A stretch of 64,000 bases of DNA from Neoarius graeffei (Eukaryota; Chordata; Actinopteri; Siluriformes; Ariidae). The DNA lies in the NCBI RefSeq assembly GCF_027579695.1, contig NC_083587.1:5320001-5384000 (forward strand). The letters run 5' to 3'. A model generated the notes under the pieces. The model ran no database searches and was not told the origin of the DNA. It saw nothing but the letters and a program-made list of their open reading frames with translations. Of this stretch, positions 11,843 to 20,937 are shown in pieces. The position numbers and the translations under genes are program-made. Position 1 is the first letter of the stretch. Every line of letters starts with the position of its first letter.

Positions 11843-11941
11843 ATGGAGAAAGGTACCGGGGAGATGGCAGGTGAGGCACCGCCACCTCCAGTTAAAAAGA
11901 GAAGGTGTATGTACAGGAAAGAGTGGGAAAATGAATATTTG
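11843..11941 (+). pseudogene. hAT transposase, first part of BED exon
   Basis: Starts with ATG at 11843, encoding MEKGTGEMAGEAPPPPVKKR and then a Tyr/Trp-rich start of a BED zinc finger ending at codons for ENEYL. The exon is cut at ATTTG (11937-11941) by the large insertion and resumes in the same frame at 20938. Too short to be noticed alone; the split exon only makes sense when both halves are compared. Confidence 0.75.
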
Positions 11942-12282
11942 TGTTAGGACTGGGACTGTTTTGGCCTCTAGAGGCCGCTGTTATGTTTATCATGTCATGT
12001 TTGTTTTGGCCTCTAGAGGCCGCCACTATGTTTTGTGTTTGTCTTGATTGCCTGTTTCCTGCCCCGCCCCTGTTCCTTAATTGTTTTGTGTATAAATACC
12101 CCTCTGTTTGTTCCCTTGTCATGGAGTCTTTATGCTATGTTGTCTTGTGCTAGTTTCTTCTGTCTCATGTATCTTGCCTGTGCTCTTGTGTTTTTGATAT
12201 TTTTGCTTTCTTTGGACTTTGTACCTTTTTGATCTTCTGAGCGTTCAGCATTTTGCCTTTCCTTTTGTTTTTGGACATTTAA

Positions 12283-13011
12283 AGGAACAGTCCACCGTAT
12301 TTCCATAATGAAATATGCTCTTACCTGAATTGAGACGAGCTGCTCCGTACCTATCCGAGCTTTGCGCAACCTCCCAGTTAGTCAGACGCAGTCCGACGCG
12401 CTGTCACTCCTGTTAGCAATGTAGCTAGGCTCAGTATGGCCAACGGTATTTTTTAGGGCTGTAGTTAGATGTGACCAAACTCTTCCGCGTTTTTCCTGTT
12501 TACATAGGTTTATATGACCAGTGATATGAAACAAGTTCAGTTAAAAAAATTGAAACATAGCGATTTTCTATGCTATGGAAAGTCCACACTATAATGACAG
12601 GCGTACTAACACCTTTTGCGCGCTTCGGCAGCGCATTAATACGGAGCTCAGATATCAATGCGCTGCCAAAGCGCGCAGAAGGTGTTAGTACGTCTGTCAT
12701 TATAGTGCGGACTTTCCATAGCATAGAAAATCGCTACGTTTCAATTTTTTTAACTGAACTTGTTTCATATCACTGGTCATATAAACCTATGTACACAGGA
12801 AAAACGCGGAAGAGTTTGGTCACATCTAACTACAGCCCCAAAAAATACCGTTGGCCATACTGAGCCTAGCTACATTGCTAACAGGAGTGACAGCGCGTCG
12901 GACTGCGTCTGACTAACTGGGAGGTCGCGCAAAGCTCGGATAGGTACGGAGCAGCTCGTCTCAATTCAGGTAAGAGCATATTTCATTATGGAAATACGGT
13001 GGACTGTTCCT
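12283..13011. mobile_element. long palindromic MITE, TTAA target duplication
   Basis: A 729-bp near-perfect inverted repeat whose arms of about 350 bp meet near 12647. The ends are AGGAACAGTCCACCG and its inverse, flanked by TTAA at 12279-12282 and 13012-13015. The target points to the piggyBac or Kolobok superfamilies. The similar ORFs found on both strands here are the two arms, not genes. Confidence 0.85.
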
Positions 13012-13230
13012 TTAACCTTTGGATATTTTTATTTTGGTTTATCTTCTGAGCTTTTGGATTTTCTTTTTGTTTTTTCCATTTGGATTGTATATAGTGTAAA
13101 TAAACTTTTTTGATACTCTACTTTCGCCTCACGCCAAAATCCTAACCGTTCCTAACGAAGTCCTATTAAATCCTAACAAAGTCCAAACAATTCATAATAA
13201 ACTCCGAACTAAAGTTCTAACATCCTAACA

Positions 13231-13724
13231 ACAGGGGTAAAAGAGCCAATCATATGCCTCCATCCAAGTGGCAAAAGAGCCAGTGGCGTTCTTCACCGCT
13301 CCCATGGCGACAAGACAGCCGATCACAGCTTGCAGGCCAGAGTCGGCGGCGATTGTGAACAAGTTTATTCTGAGGCGATTTCTCTCGGCGGCATTTTCAT
13401 CTTTCTCAACGCTAATATCCGAATGACAAGTGTTTACAAGTAAGTACAATTCACCAAAATGACATAAATGAGTGAATTTAAGTTGCGTTGGTATATGACA
13501 CCAGGAATATGTTGAATTTGTTATTGATAGAGAACAGGCGGTAGCCTCCTTAAATTTTGTCATAAAATAACTTTCTTTTTACCCGTGGCCAATTCGGAAG
13601 GCTACAGTAACAGTGTCAAGGTTTACAACTTAGCCTGAGAAATGGTGCTAGTTTTGTAAACGACATGACGAAACTTTGATGTGTCTCGTAATGTTTTATG
13701 AGTAAGATGTTTTGTGATCTGGAG
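13231..13724. other. unassigned internal sequence with an unrecognised minus-strand frame
   Basis: A minus-strand frame (13225-13563, 112 codons) includes VEKDENAAERNRLRINLFTI and GSFATWMEAYDWLFYP. I do not recognise it. Its upstream part is preceded by an AG that could be an acceptor (near 13430), so it may be a captured or element-encoded exon. Nothing else is visible in this stretch. Confidence 0.3.
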
Positions 13725-14844
13725 CAGTGCCGTATTAAGCCAATGCGGTGCCCCTGGGCACTATACCTCAAGTGCCCCCACCACCACCCTGCGCGCACGC
13801 GTTCAGTAACCTCCTGCACACACAAACCTTGCCCTTTGCTGTCAAAAATAGTAGCATATACATAAACAATAGTACACATAAACAAGGTCATTCTTCCTCA
13901 TTGAAAATGTATTAAGTAGGCTACATCAGCCCATCAAATTCACTGAAAACAACCAACGATATGCATGTAGGCATATTGAAATGTCTTATTCAAAAATGAG
14001 CAGCATATATTTGTATGTCTCAATAAAAACCTTCAAAGCATCCATACTCTATTCTATCCATATTAAAATGTCTCAATTCAAAATGTGTATCAATTCAAAC
14101 AGTATCAGCAATTTAAACAGCATCCATCTATATACAATACAGCATATTCAAATGTGTCAATTCAAAATGTGTATCAATTAAAATAGCATCGATCTAGGCA
14201 ACATATTCAAATGTCTCAATTCGAAATATAAATTCAAATAACATCCAGTACGGCATATTCAGTCGCCGACCCCTCGGCTAACACTGGCTGTGGTTGTAGC
14301 ATCTCCCCGGCTAGTGCTAGCAGGGCCATCTCCCTCACTAGCATCACTGATTTCACTAGCTTCAGCTTCAGCGCTGGTAGTGACAGCAGTTGTCGATGTT
14401 TTTATAAAAAAACGATCTAACACTGGAACATTTTTAATTGCAGCTACATGCCTGAAGTCTTTCTCTTTTTTTAATTTTCTCTTCGCACAACCACTCAATT
14501 GATGTCTGTCCATTTTTCATTTCTACCGCAGTTTTTAAAAAATTGATACATTTCACCGTAGGTGGACTGGCTCAACTGACAGGTTGAGGAAAGGGGGGTT
14601 AATGGTCACATAGGCCACTCTTGCTCAGAATTATGATTATTGTTGTTGTTTTTATGAAATTAGTGTTCATAATGAATTATATATGACTATTTAACAATGT
14701 CAAGTGTATAACCATTTTAAGTGTACAAACATTCACGAAAATATTTTTAAAGTTTCTGTCATGTGGTGCCCCCCCCCCACTGGCTGCGAGTGGTTAGTGC
14801 CCCTGGGCACTGTGCCGCAGGCCCATATAGTTAATCCGGCCTTG
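13725..14844 (-). mobile_element. hAT element, 1120 bp, internally deleted
   Basis: The ends are CAGTGCCGTATTAAG and, inverted, CAAGGCCGGATTAAC, each followed by a shared TGCCCCTGGGCAC-type subterminal sequence. TCTGGAG flanks both ends (13718-13724, 14845-14851); the eighth base differs. It carries the N-terminus of a transposase on the minus strand. Confidence 0.75.
14259..14513 (-). pseudogene. hAT transposase N-terminal fragment
   Basis: 84 codons beginning MDRHQLSGCAKRKLKKEKD, with VAAIKNVPVLDRFF and a Ser/Thr/Ala-rich tail. The SG-AKRK-KKEK start matches the N-termini of hAT proteins of the ZMYM/TTF-finger type as I know them. The TTF finger and catalytic domain are absent. The orientation agrees with the surrounding hAT element. 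Confidence 0.55.
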
Positions 14845-14996
14845 TCTGGAGTCAGTAAAAACATTCGTATTTGTAGTTGCAAATGTTTTTTTGTAGTATA
14901 TAAACAAGCACCGTTGCAAACACAACAGCAAAATTGCTGTTTCAAGTATTTGCTTTAAAAAAAATAATAAAAAACAAATAATAAAAAAAGCACACA

Positions 14997-15067
14997 ACTC
15001 TTGTGGTGTAACAGTAACACGTCCACCCTTTGGGTGGGAGACTCCAGGTGCAAGTCCTGGCAAGAGT
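14997..15067 (+). other. tRNA-like cloverleaf (position-34 anticodon TTT)
   Basis: The 71 nt fold as a full cloverleaf by eye. The acceptor ACTCTTG pairs fully with CAAGAGT. The D arm is GTGT/ACAC, the anticodon stem TCCAC/GTGGG with a 7-nt loop CCTTTGG, and the T arm CCAGG/CCTGG with loop TGCAAGT. Position 33 is C rather than the invariant T and the T loop is not TTC-type. A true tRNA gene is therefore unlikely; a SINE head or element terminus is possible. Confidence 0.5.
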
Positions 15068-15453
15068 GTTCCCTTTCCTTAACCAATACATTGATTTAAA
15101 CTTCTCCTCTACATGCAAATGTAATGCAGCTTGTTGTTCAAATAATACATAACTTCATGTGGAGGGATATTGAGGTATTATGAATATTTCATTTGGAAAC
15201 TTATGGAAACCTGGAATATTCCTTCTAATTTGCATATTAAATTTCAAAAATAAACTATTGATGACACCTTAAGATTAATAAAATCTTTAAAAGGAAGGCA
15301 GCAATGTTCTACAAACACACCCTTCAGCTATGATGATGTAATGTGCCAGTGCATGGAAGATGGCTCTTTCTGTTTGAGTTCTAGATTAGAACATGCCCAT
15401 TATTTCACTGGATAGGCCATTTAAAGTTGCTACGGAAACACCTACAAGATCAC

Positions 15454-15764
15454 TGTAGCGCGGACAATGCGTGGGTGGAGCACAGAGGACGGCAGGACAA
15501 CGTTTGGAGGTAGTAACTGCGTATTTTATTAATAAACTTTTCAGTCTAAAAGAACTCGCAGCACACAGACACACTCTCAGCCTCCACTCCCGGGTCGCGC
15601 TCCCTCTGCTCTCTCTCAGCCTCTTAAAATAGGGAGCGGTTTACTGGGAAAACACACACAAAACACAGGTTAATTACCGTCAGGTGTAGCGAATCTGCCA
15701 CTCACCTTCCCCGGCTCCACCCTCCTGTCACAGACCGATGCTTGACCACGCCCCCACTGCCACA
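15454..15764 (-). repeat. 3' LTR of Gmr1-type element
   Basis: 311 bp, begins TGTAGCGCGGAC and ends CACTGCCACA on the plus strand. It is a purine-rich-tract neighbour: on the minus strand GGTGGGGGTA precedes it directly. It matches the 20108-20417 copy except for a TCTAAAAG/TTTAAAG difference and a T/C change near its end. Confidence 0.9.
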
Positions 15765-15781
15765 TACCCCCACCGCCCGAC

Positions 15782-17419
15782 TCAGGCCGGGCGCCCGTCC
15801 GGCCCGCAGCCGACTCCCCCCCCCCCCCCTTGACGGGAGAGGAAGTCCGCCACGACCATCTGCGCCCCCGGCCTGTGGACCACCTTGAAGTTGAAGGGTT
15901 GGAGTGCCAGATACCAACGGGTGATCCGCGCGTTGGCATCCTTCATGCGGTGGAGCCACTGGAGGGGCGCGTGGTCCGAACAGAGGGTGAAAGAGCGCCC
16001 CAGCAGGTAGTAACGGAGGGCGAGGACCGCCCACTTGATCGCCAGGCACTCCTTCTCAATGGTGCTGTAGCGCCCCTCACGCACTGACAGCTTGCGGCTG
16101 ATGTATAGGACTGGGCGGTCCTCCCCCTCCACCTGCTGGGACAAAACGGCCCCCAGCCCTCTGTCCGACGCATCCGTCTGCAACAAAAAAGGGAGAGAGA
16201 AGTCAGGGGAGTGTAAGAGTGGCCCCCCACACAGTGCAGCCTTTACCTCAGAGAAAGCCCGCTGGCACTGCTCCGTCCACTGGACCGGATCTGGTGCCCC
16301 CTTTTTAGTGAGGTCAGTCAGCGGGCTGGTGACGTCCGAATAATTAGGTATAAACCTACGATAGTAGCCAGCCAGCCCCAGGAACTGTCTCACCCCCTTT
16401 TTGGTCTTGGGCCTCGGGCAGGCCGCAATCGCTGCAGTCTTATTAATTTGGGGACGCACCTGCCCGTTGCCCAAGTGGAAGCCCAGATACCGTACTTCCA
16501 CCCGCCCAATCGCACACTTCTTCGGGTTGGCAGTGAGTCCCGCCCGCCTCAGCGACCTAAGGACGGCCCTCAGGTGTTGCAGGTGCCGCTGCCAGTCATT
16601 GCTATAAATGATGATGTCGTCTAGGTACGCGGCCGCATAGGTGGCGTGCGGCCGGAGGACTCGGTCCATCAGCCGCTGAAACGTAGCGGGCGCCCCAAAC
16701 AGCCCAAACGGAAGTGTGACGAACTGGTGTAAGCCGAACGGTGTGGAAAAGGCCGTTTTCTCTCGGGATAATGGAGTCAAGGGGATCTGCCAATATCCCT
16801 TCGTCAAATCCAGTGTCGAGTAAAAGCGAGCCGTGCCTAGTCGATCGAGCAGCTCATCAATACGAGGCATTGGGTATGCGTCGAATTTAGACACCGCGTT
16901 GACTTTTCTATAGTCCACACAGAACCGGACCGACCCGTCGGCCTTGGGAACCAAGACCACTGGGCTGCTCCAGTCACTGTGGGACTCCTCGACGATGCCC
17001 ATTTCGAGCATGGCCTGAAGTTCTTCCCGAACCACCTTTTTTTTGTGTTCGGGTAGTCTATAAGGGCGGCTACGCACTACCACCCCCGGGGGCGTCTCTA
17101 TGTGGTGTTCTATGAGGTTCGTGCGACCGGGCAGGGGCGAGAACACATCCGAAAACTCGGCCTGCAACTGGGCGACCTCCGCGAGTTGGGTCGGGGAGAG
17201 GTGGTCTCCACAGGGGACCGGAGAGGTACGTGATGCCAATGACCCTTTGGGGACCTCCGGCCCCAGCTCCGCCTTCTCAGGAACTACCGACACCAACGCC
17301 ACGGGGACCTCCTCATTCCAGAGTTTCAGCAGATTGAGGTGGTAGATCTGTAGCGCCCCCCTCCCTGTCCGTTCGCCTAACCTCGTAGTCGACGTCCCCG
17401 ACTCGCCGTGTGACCTCAA
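15782..17419 (-). CDS. Gmr1-type reverse transcriptase-RNase H
   Basis: 545 codons; the first 25 or so are read out of the true frame. RT motifs: MLEMGIVEESHSDWSSPVVL, VDYRKVNAVSKFDAYPMPR, FYSTLDLTKGYWQIPL, TLPFGLFGAPATFQRLMD and AAYLDDIIIYS (YLDD). RNase H: LQTDASDRGLGAVLSQ (D), YSTIEKECLAIKWAV (E) and LCSDHAPLQWL (D). It ends after VVADFLSRQ and a Gly-rich tail near the purine tract. No integrase follows, which fits the Gmr1 order. Expression would need the shift from the upstream frame. Confidence 0.85.
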   Translation of the reverse strand: MRSHGESGTSTTRLGERTGRGALQIYHLNLLKLWNEEVPVALVSVVPEKAELGPEVPKGSLASRTSPVPCGDHLSPTQLAEVAQLQAEFSDVFSPLPGRTNLIEHHIETPPGVVVRSRPYRLPEHKKKVVREELQAMLEMGIVEESHSDWSSPVVLVPKADGSVRFCVDYRKVNAVSKFDAYPMPRIDELLDRLGTARFYSTLDLTKGYWQIPLTPLSREKTAFSTPFGLHQFVTLPFGLFGAPATFQRLMDRVLRPHATYAAAYLDDIIIYSNDWQRHLQHLRAVLRSLRRAGLTANPKKCAIGRVEVRYLGFHLGNGQVRPQINKTAAIAACPRPKTKKGVRQFLGLAGYYRRFIPNYSDVTSPLTDLTKKGAPDPVQWTEQCQRAFSEVKAALCGGPLLHSPDFSLPFLLQTDASDRGLGAVLSQQVEGEDRPVLYISRKLSVREGRYSTIEKECLAIKWAVLALRYYLLGRSFTLCSDHAPLQWLHRMKDANARITRWYLALQPFNFKVVHRPGAQMVVADFLSRQGGGGGVGCGPDGRPA

Positions 17420-20060
17420 AGGGTCCTTGCCACTTGGCGATTAATTTGGAGCTCGATGTGGGCAACAGGACGAGTACCTTCTCTCCCGGAGTGAACTCTC
17501 TAAGGCGCGTGCCCTTGTTGTACAGGCGGACTTGCCGTTCCTGGGCCTGCCGCAAATTCTCCTGAGTTAGGTGGGTGAGCGTGTGGAGTTTTGCGCGCAG
17601 ATCCATAACATACTGAATTTCGTTTTTGCTCTGTGAAGGTCCCTCCTCCCAATTTTCCCGCAGAACATCTAAGATGCCGCGCGGCTTACGCCCGTATAAT
17701 AATTCAAACGGGGAAAACCCCGTGGAGGCTTGGGGGACCTCTCGCACTGCAAACAACAAGGGTTCGAGCCACTTATCCCAGTTTCGTGCGTCCTCACTTA
17801 CGAATTTTTTAATAATATTCTTGAGGGTGCGATTGAACCGTTCAACTAAACCGTCCGTCTGTGGGTGATAAACGCTGGTGCGGATCGGCTTAATACCTAG
17901 TAGCCCATACAGTTCGCTCAGTGTTCGTGACATAAACGAGGTGCCTTGGTCAGTCAGAATCTCTTTCGGGATTCCAACCCGGGAGATGACGTGGAAGAGG
18001 GCCTCTGCAATACTGCGTGCTGAGATATTGCGAAGAGGCACCGCTTCCGGGTATCGCGTTGCATACTCCACCAGGACTAATATAAAGCGGTACCCTCGTG
18101 TTGACCGATCTAATGGCCCAACGAGATCCATCCCAATTCTTTCGAACGGGGTCTCGATTAATGGTAGGGGGCGCAAGGGCGCTTTTGGAATGGCCGCTGG
18201 ATTTACTAACTGGCATTCGCGGCACGCCGTACACCACTTACGGACGTCGCCGCGAATCCCCGGCCAATAGAATCGGGCCATTATCCGGGCGAGTGTCTTA
18301 TCCTGCCCGAGGTGTCCAGCCATGGGATTAAAGTGGGCCGCCTGGAATACCAATTCCCGGCGGCTCTTTGGAATTAATAACTGGGTGACTCGCTCTTTCG
18401 TCTGAGTGTCCTGCGTCACTCGATATAATCTATCCTTCAAAATGGAAAAATAGGGGAAGGACGGGGTGGCGTTCGGCTGGAGCGTTTGACCATCGATTAC
18501 TCTCACTTGGTCAAACGCGTGTCGCAGAGTCTCGTCTCGCGATTGTTCCAGTGGGAAATCCACGAGGGATTCCCCAATAGAAAGAGGAGGGGCCGGCGGC
18601 TCCTCCCCCTGTCGCGGAGGTGACGTAGACGGCTCTGCGACCGCCGCTCCAGCCAAAGCGACACCGGGACCCTCCCCCGTCAACCGGCAGGACCCACTCT
18701 TTACTAGGCGTGCCATTAAACCCCGAAATCCCGGCCAATCGGTCCCCAAGATCAAAGAGTGGGTAAGGCGAGGATTAACCGCCGCCTTCACTATAGATTT
18801 TTCCCCTCTAAAATATATGTGGACTGACACCAACGGGTAGCTGTGAATATCCCCGTGTACACACAACACCTTCACCCCTTGTGCTCCCCCCAATGCCTCG
18901 TCTTGCACCAGGCTTTGGCGGATCGAGGTCTGATTGCAGCCTGAATCCACCAACGCCTGATATGTAGCCCCTTGTACACTTACCGGTATGCGATACGCTC
19001 CGGCCCGATCGAGGGCAGCCTCTGGCGCGTCGGGGATCCGCACCACCGCCCCCACCTCCATCGCTGCACATTGTTGCTGCAGGTGGCCCGGTTCCCCGCA
19101 GCGCCAGCAAACCGGCCCGGGCCTCCCCTCTGCAACTGTGTTCTGGGGCTCACTCACCTGAGGGGGGGGAGAGACAGACACAGAAGGGAGAAACGGGAGG
19201 GCACCACGGGTGCGGCGGGCCGGCTGGGGTGGGGCCGGCCCCCGCCTCCGTGGTGGGGGAATGGGGCGAGGACGGGACACGGGAGGAGGGGGGGAAGACA
19301 GAGAGAGAGGGGGGGAAGACAGAGAGAGAGAAGAGGAGACAGAAGACGATGTCATCCGTTGTCCTGCCGCCGGTACAGCCGCCAGATGATCCTCCGCCAG
19401 TCCTACGGCCTGATCCAGCGACGCCGGGCGGTGGCACTGGACCCACTCCGCGGTTCCGGCTGGTAAGCGGGCAACGAACTGTTCCAGCGCCACCTGGTCG
19501 ATGATTCCCTCGGCGTCGCGATCTTCGGCCCTCAGCCACCGCCAGCAGGCGTCCCGGAGCTGCTGGCCAAACGCGAACGGGCTGCCGGCTTCCTCCATCC
19601 GCAGCGCGCGGAAGCGCTGGCGCTGCTGCTCCGGCGTGCGCCCCACGCGCTGGAGGACGGCCCGGCGAAGGTCAGCGTAGGCCAGCCGGCGGTCGGCGGG
19701 GAGCTGTAATGCGGCCAGCTGCGCCTCTCCAGTCAGGAGGGGGAGGAGGCGCGCCGCGCGCTGCTCCATCGGCCACCCCGAGGCTTCGGCGACCTGCTCG
19801 AACAAGGTGATGAAAGCCTCGGGGTCGTCCTGCGGGCCCATCTTGGTCACAGTGAGGGGAGACGGGCCCGCGGCCGGGGCGCTGGTGGACCCCGCCGACG
19901 CGAGGAGCCGCCGGAACGCCTCTCGATCTTCCTGTTGAGCCAGCACCAGGGCTTCGAAGCGGCGCTCCTGCTCCGTTCGGAGCGTGACGAGTGCCTGGTG
20001 CTGGCTCTGCTGAGCCGTGGCGAGGGCGTGGACCAAGTCCGCGAACGGGGAGGATTCCAT
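17313..20060 (-). CDS. Gmr1-type gag-protease-integrase polyprotein
   Basis: The start is set at the ATG of MESSPFADLVHAL (20060), just downstream of the primer binding site; the longer reading from 20240 lies inside the LTR. About 915 codons. A gag capsid-like region ends in a zinc knuckle CWRCGEPGHLQQQC. The protease has ALVDSGCNQTSI with the DSG active site. Integrase follows: HHCC finger (HFNPMAGHLGQDKT, WCTACREC), then MDLVGP, LTDQGTSFMS and HPQTDGLVERFNRTLK with the D, D and E residues. A C-terminal chromo/SH3-like segment includes VLVLLPTSSSKLIAKWQGPF. The frame ends at 17313. RT coding resumes in another frame, overlapping to 17419, at a run of G around 17356-17362. A one-base indel is the likely cause; programmed frameshifting is the alternative. 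Confidence 0.85.
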   Translation of the reverse strand: MESSPFADLVHALATAQQSQHQALVTLRTEQERRFEALVLAQQEDREAFRRLLASAGSTSAPAAGPSPLTVTKMGPQDDPEAFITLFEQVAEASGWPMEQRAARLLPLLTGEAQLAALQLPADRRLAYADLRRAVLQRVGRTPEQQRQRFRALRMEEAGSPFAFGQQLRDACWRWLRAEDRDAEGIIDQVALEQFVARLPAGTAEWVQCHRPASLDQAVGLAEDHLAAVPAAGQRMTSSSVSSSLSLSSPPLSLSSPPPPVSRPRPIPPPRRRGPAPPQPARRTRGALPFLPSVSVSPPPQVSEPQNTVAEGRPGPVCWRCGEPGHLQQQCAAMEVGAVVRIPDAPEAALDRAGAYRIPVSVQGATYQALVDSGCNQTSIRQSLVQDEALGGAQGVKVLCVHGDIHSYPLVSVHIYFRGEKSIVKAAVNPRLTHSLILGTDWPGFRGLMARLVKSGSCRLTGEGPGVALAGAAVAEPSTSPPRQGEEPPAPPLSIGESLVDFPLEQSRDETLRHAFDQVRVIDGQTLQPNATPSFPYFSILKDRLYRVTQDTQTKERVTQLLIPKSRRELVFQAAHFNPMAGHLGQDKTLARIMARFYWPGIRGDVRKWCTACRECQLVNPAAIPKAPLRPLPLIETPFERIGMDLVGPLDRSTRGYRFILVLVEYATRYPEAVPLRNISARSIAEALFHVISRVGIPKEILTDQGTSFMSRTLSELYGLLGIKPIRTSVYHPQTDGLVERFNRTLKNIIKKFVSEDARNWDKWLEPLLFAVREVPQASTGFSPFELLYGRKPRGILDVLRENWEEGPSQSKNEIQYVMDLRAKLHTLTHLTQENLRQAQERQVRLYNKGTRLREFTPGEKVLVLLPTSSSKLIAKWQGPFEVTRRVGDVDYEVRRTDREGGATDLPPQSAETLE

Positions 20061-20088
20061 GGAGCTGTAGCACTGGTGCTCCACCTTT

Positions 20089-20106
20089 TCCCGGGTTTCG
20101 GCACCA
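20089..20106 (-). other. primer binding site complementary to tRNA-Phe
   Basis: The plus strand reads TCCCGGGTTTCGGCACCA, which is the 3' end of vertebrate tRNA-Phe including CCA. The element RNA therefore carries the exact 18-nt complement one base after the 5' LTR. Confidence 0.85.
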
Positions 20107-20107
20107 C

Positions 20108-20417
20108 TGTAGCGCGGACAATGCGTGGGTGGAGCACAGAGGACGGCAGGACAACGTTTGGAGGTAGTAACTGCGTATTTTATTAATAAACTTTTCAGTT
20201 TAAAGAACTCGCAGCACACAGACACACTCTCAGCCTCCACTCCCGGGTCGCGCTCCCTCTGCTCTCTCTCAGCCTCTTAAAATAGGGAGCGGTTTACTGG
20301 GAAAACACACACAAAACACAGGTTAATTACCGTCAGGTGTAGCGAATCTGCCACTCACCCTCCCCGGCTCCACCCTCCTGTCACAGACCGATGCTTGACC
20401 ACGCCCCCACTGCCACA
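20108..20417 (-). repeat. 5' LTR of Gmr1-type element
   Basis: 310 bp, nearly identical to the 3' LTR. On the minus strand it holds TTTTAAGAGGC near 20273-20283, a weak TATA-like site, and TTTATTAATAAAATACGC, which carries an AATAAA signal. It is followed after one base by the primer binding site. Confidence 0.9.
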
Positions 20418-20422
20418 ATCAC

Positions 20423-20932
20423 ACACCAATGTTGTTGTCAAGGTCTTACAAATAGTAAATAAAATATCTGAATGGCTGGTTTGCAAGGTGCAGATTCAAA
20501 AGTGTCTATCTTTTATTTTTCACAAAGTGAACATAGCCGACTTTTAGACATATTGTTTATAAGGTTATAATAGCACTGTATTGAAATAAAAAAAACTCAT
20601 TTATTTACATTGACTTGACTGTTTTTATTGTTATTGAAGATTAGAGCCAAGATTTTAACAATGTATGTAACTTTTGTATGAATGTTTTTAGAGGAAGAAG
20701 TTGAAAATGTCAAGGTTTAAAAAGACTGAAATCATTCCAATGTCTCAGACCCAAAAAAATATATTTTTTCCCTATTTTTTCCTTTTACTCTTCTTTCCCC
20801 CCTTTACTTCTCTTTCTTTTTTCTTTTCTTCCCCCTTTCTTACAGTCAATTATGCCCCTCGCCAGGTAGAGTGGGGGTTTGCTGGATTATCACACCAGCA
20901 ACCTGGGTTTGAATCCCAGCAAAACCCTAACA
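20423..20932 (+). other. right part of the LTR-like insertion, tRNA-like end
   Basis: AT-rich, no gene. Near its end (20855-20925) are paired TTGCTGG/CCAGCAA and a T-arm-like CTGGG TTTGAAT CCCAG, followed by the terminal CCCTAACA. No matching acceptor or D arm was found, so this is at most a partial tRNA-like structure. Confidence 0.4.
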
Positions 20933-20937
20933 ATTTG

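Larger units (their letters stand above)
15454..20417 (-). mobile_element. Gmr1-type Ty3/gypsy LTR retrotransposon, full length
   Basis: Minus-strand element of 4964 bp. LTRs lie at 20108-20417 (5') and 15454-15764 (3'), with TG...CA ends. The 5-bp target duplication ATCAC is exact (15449-15453, 20418-20422). The two LTRs differ at only a few positions. Gene order is gag, protease, integrase, reverse transcriptase, RNase H. Integrase before reverse transcriptase is the exceptional order of the Gmr1 group of Ty3/gypsy elements, first described in cod. The GC-rich coding sequence differs sharply from the AT-rich surroundings. Confidence 0.9.
11942..20932 (+). mobile_element. LTR-like insertion, 8991 bp with nested elements
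   Basis: The insertion begins TGTTAGGACTGGG and ends CCCTAACA. It has an exact 5-bp duplication ATTTG (11937-11941, 20933-20937) and splits the BED exon so that coding resumes in frame. TG...CA ends and a 5-bp duplication suit an LTR retroelement. The left 560 bp, leaving out the palindromic element, look like an LTR: TATA-like TGTATAAATA at 12089, poly(A) signal AATAAA at 13099, and TCCTAACA at 13223-13230. The right end is not a copy of that LTR; it is a tRNA-like sequence instead. The internal structure is therefore unresolved. Confidence 0.65.

Noticed and set aside
11510-11885. Minus-strand frames of 63-71 codons
   Set aside because: Overlap the hAT terminus and the plus-strand BED exon; no protein-like content.
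12500-12863. Two similar frames on opposite strands (74 and 97 codons)
   Set aside because: They are the two arms of the palindromic MITE.
20855-20932. Possible complete tRNA gene at the right end of the LTR-like insertion
   Set aside because: T arm and an anticodon-like stem exist, but the loop is too long and no acceptor or D arm pairs.
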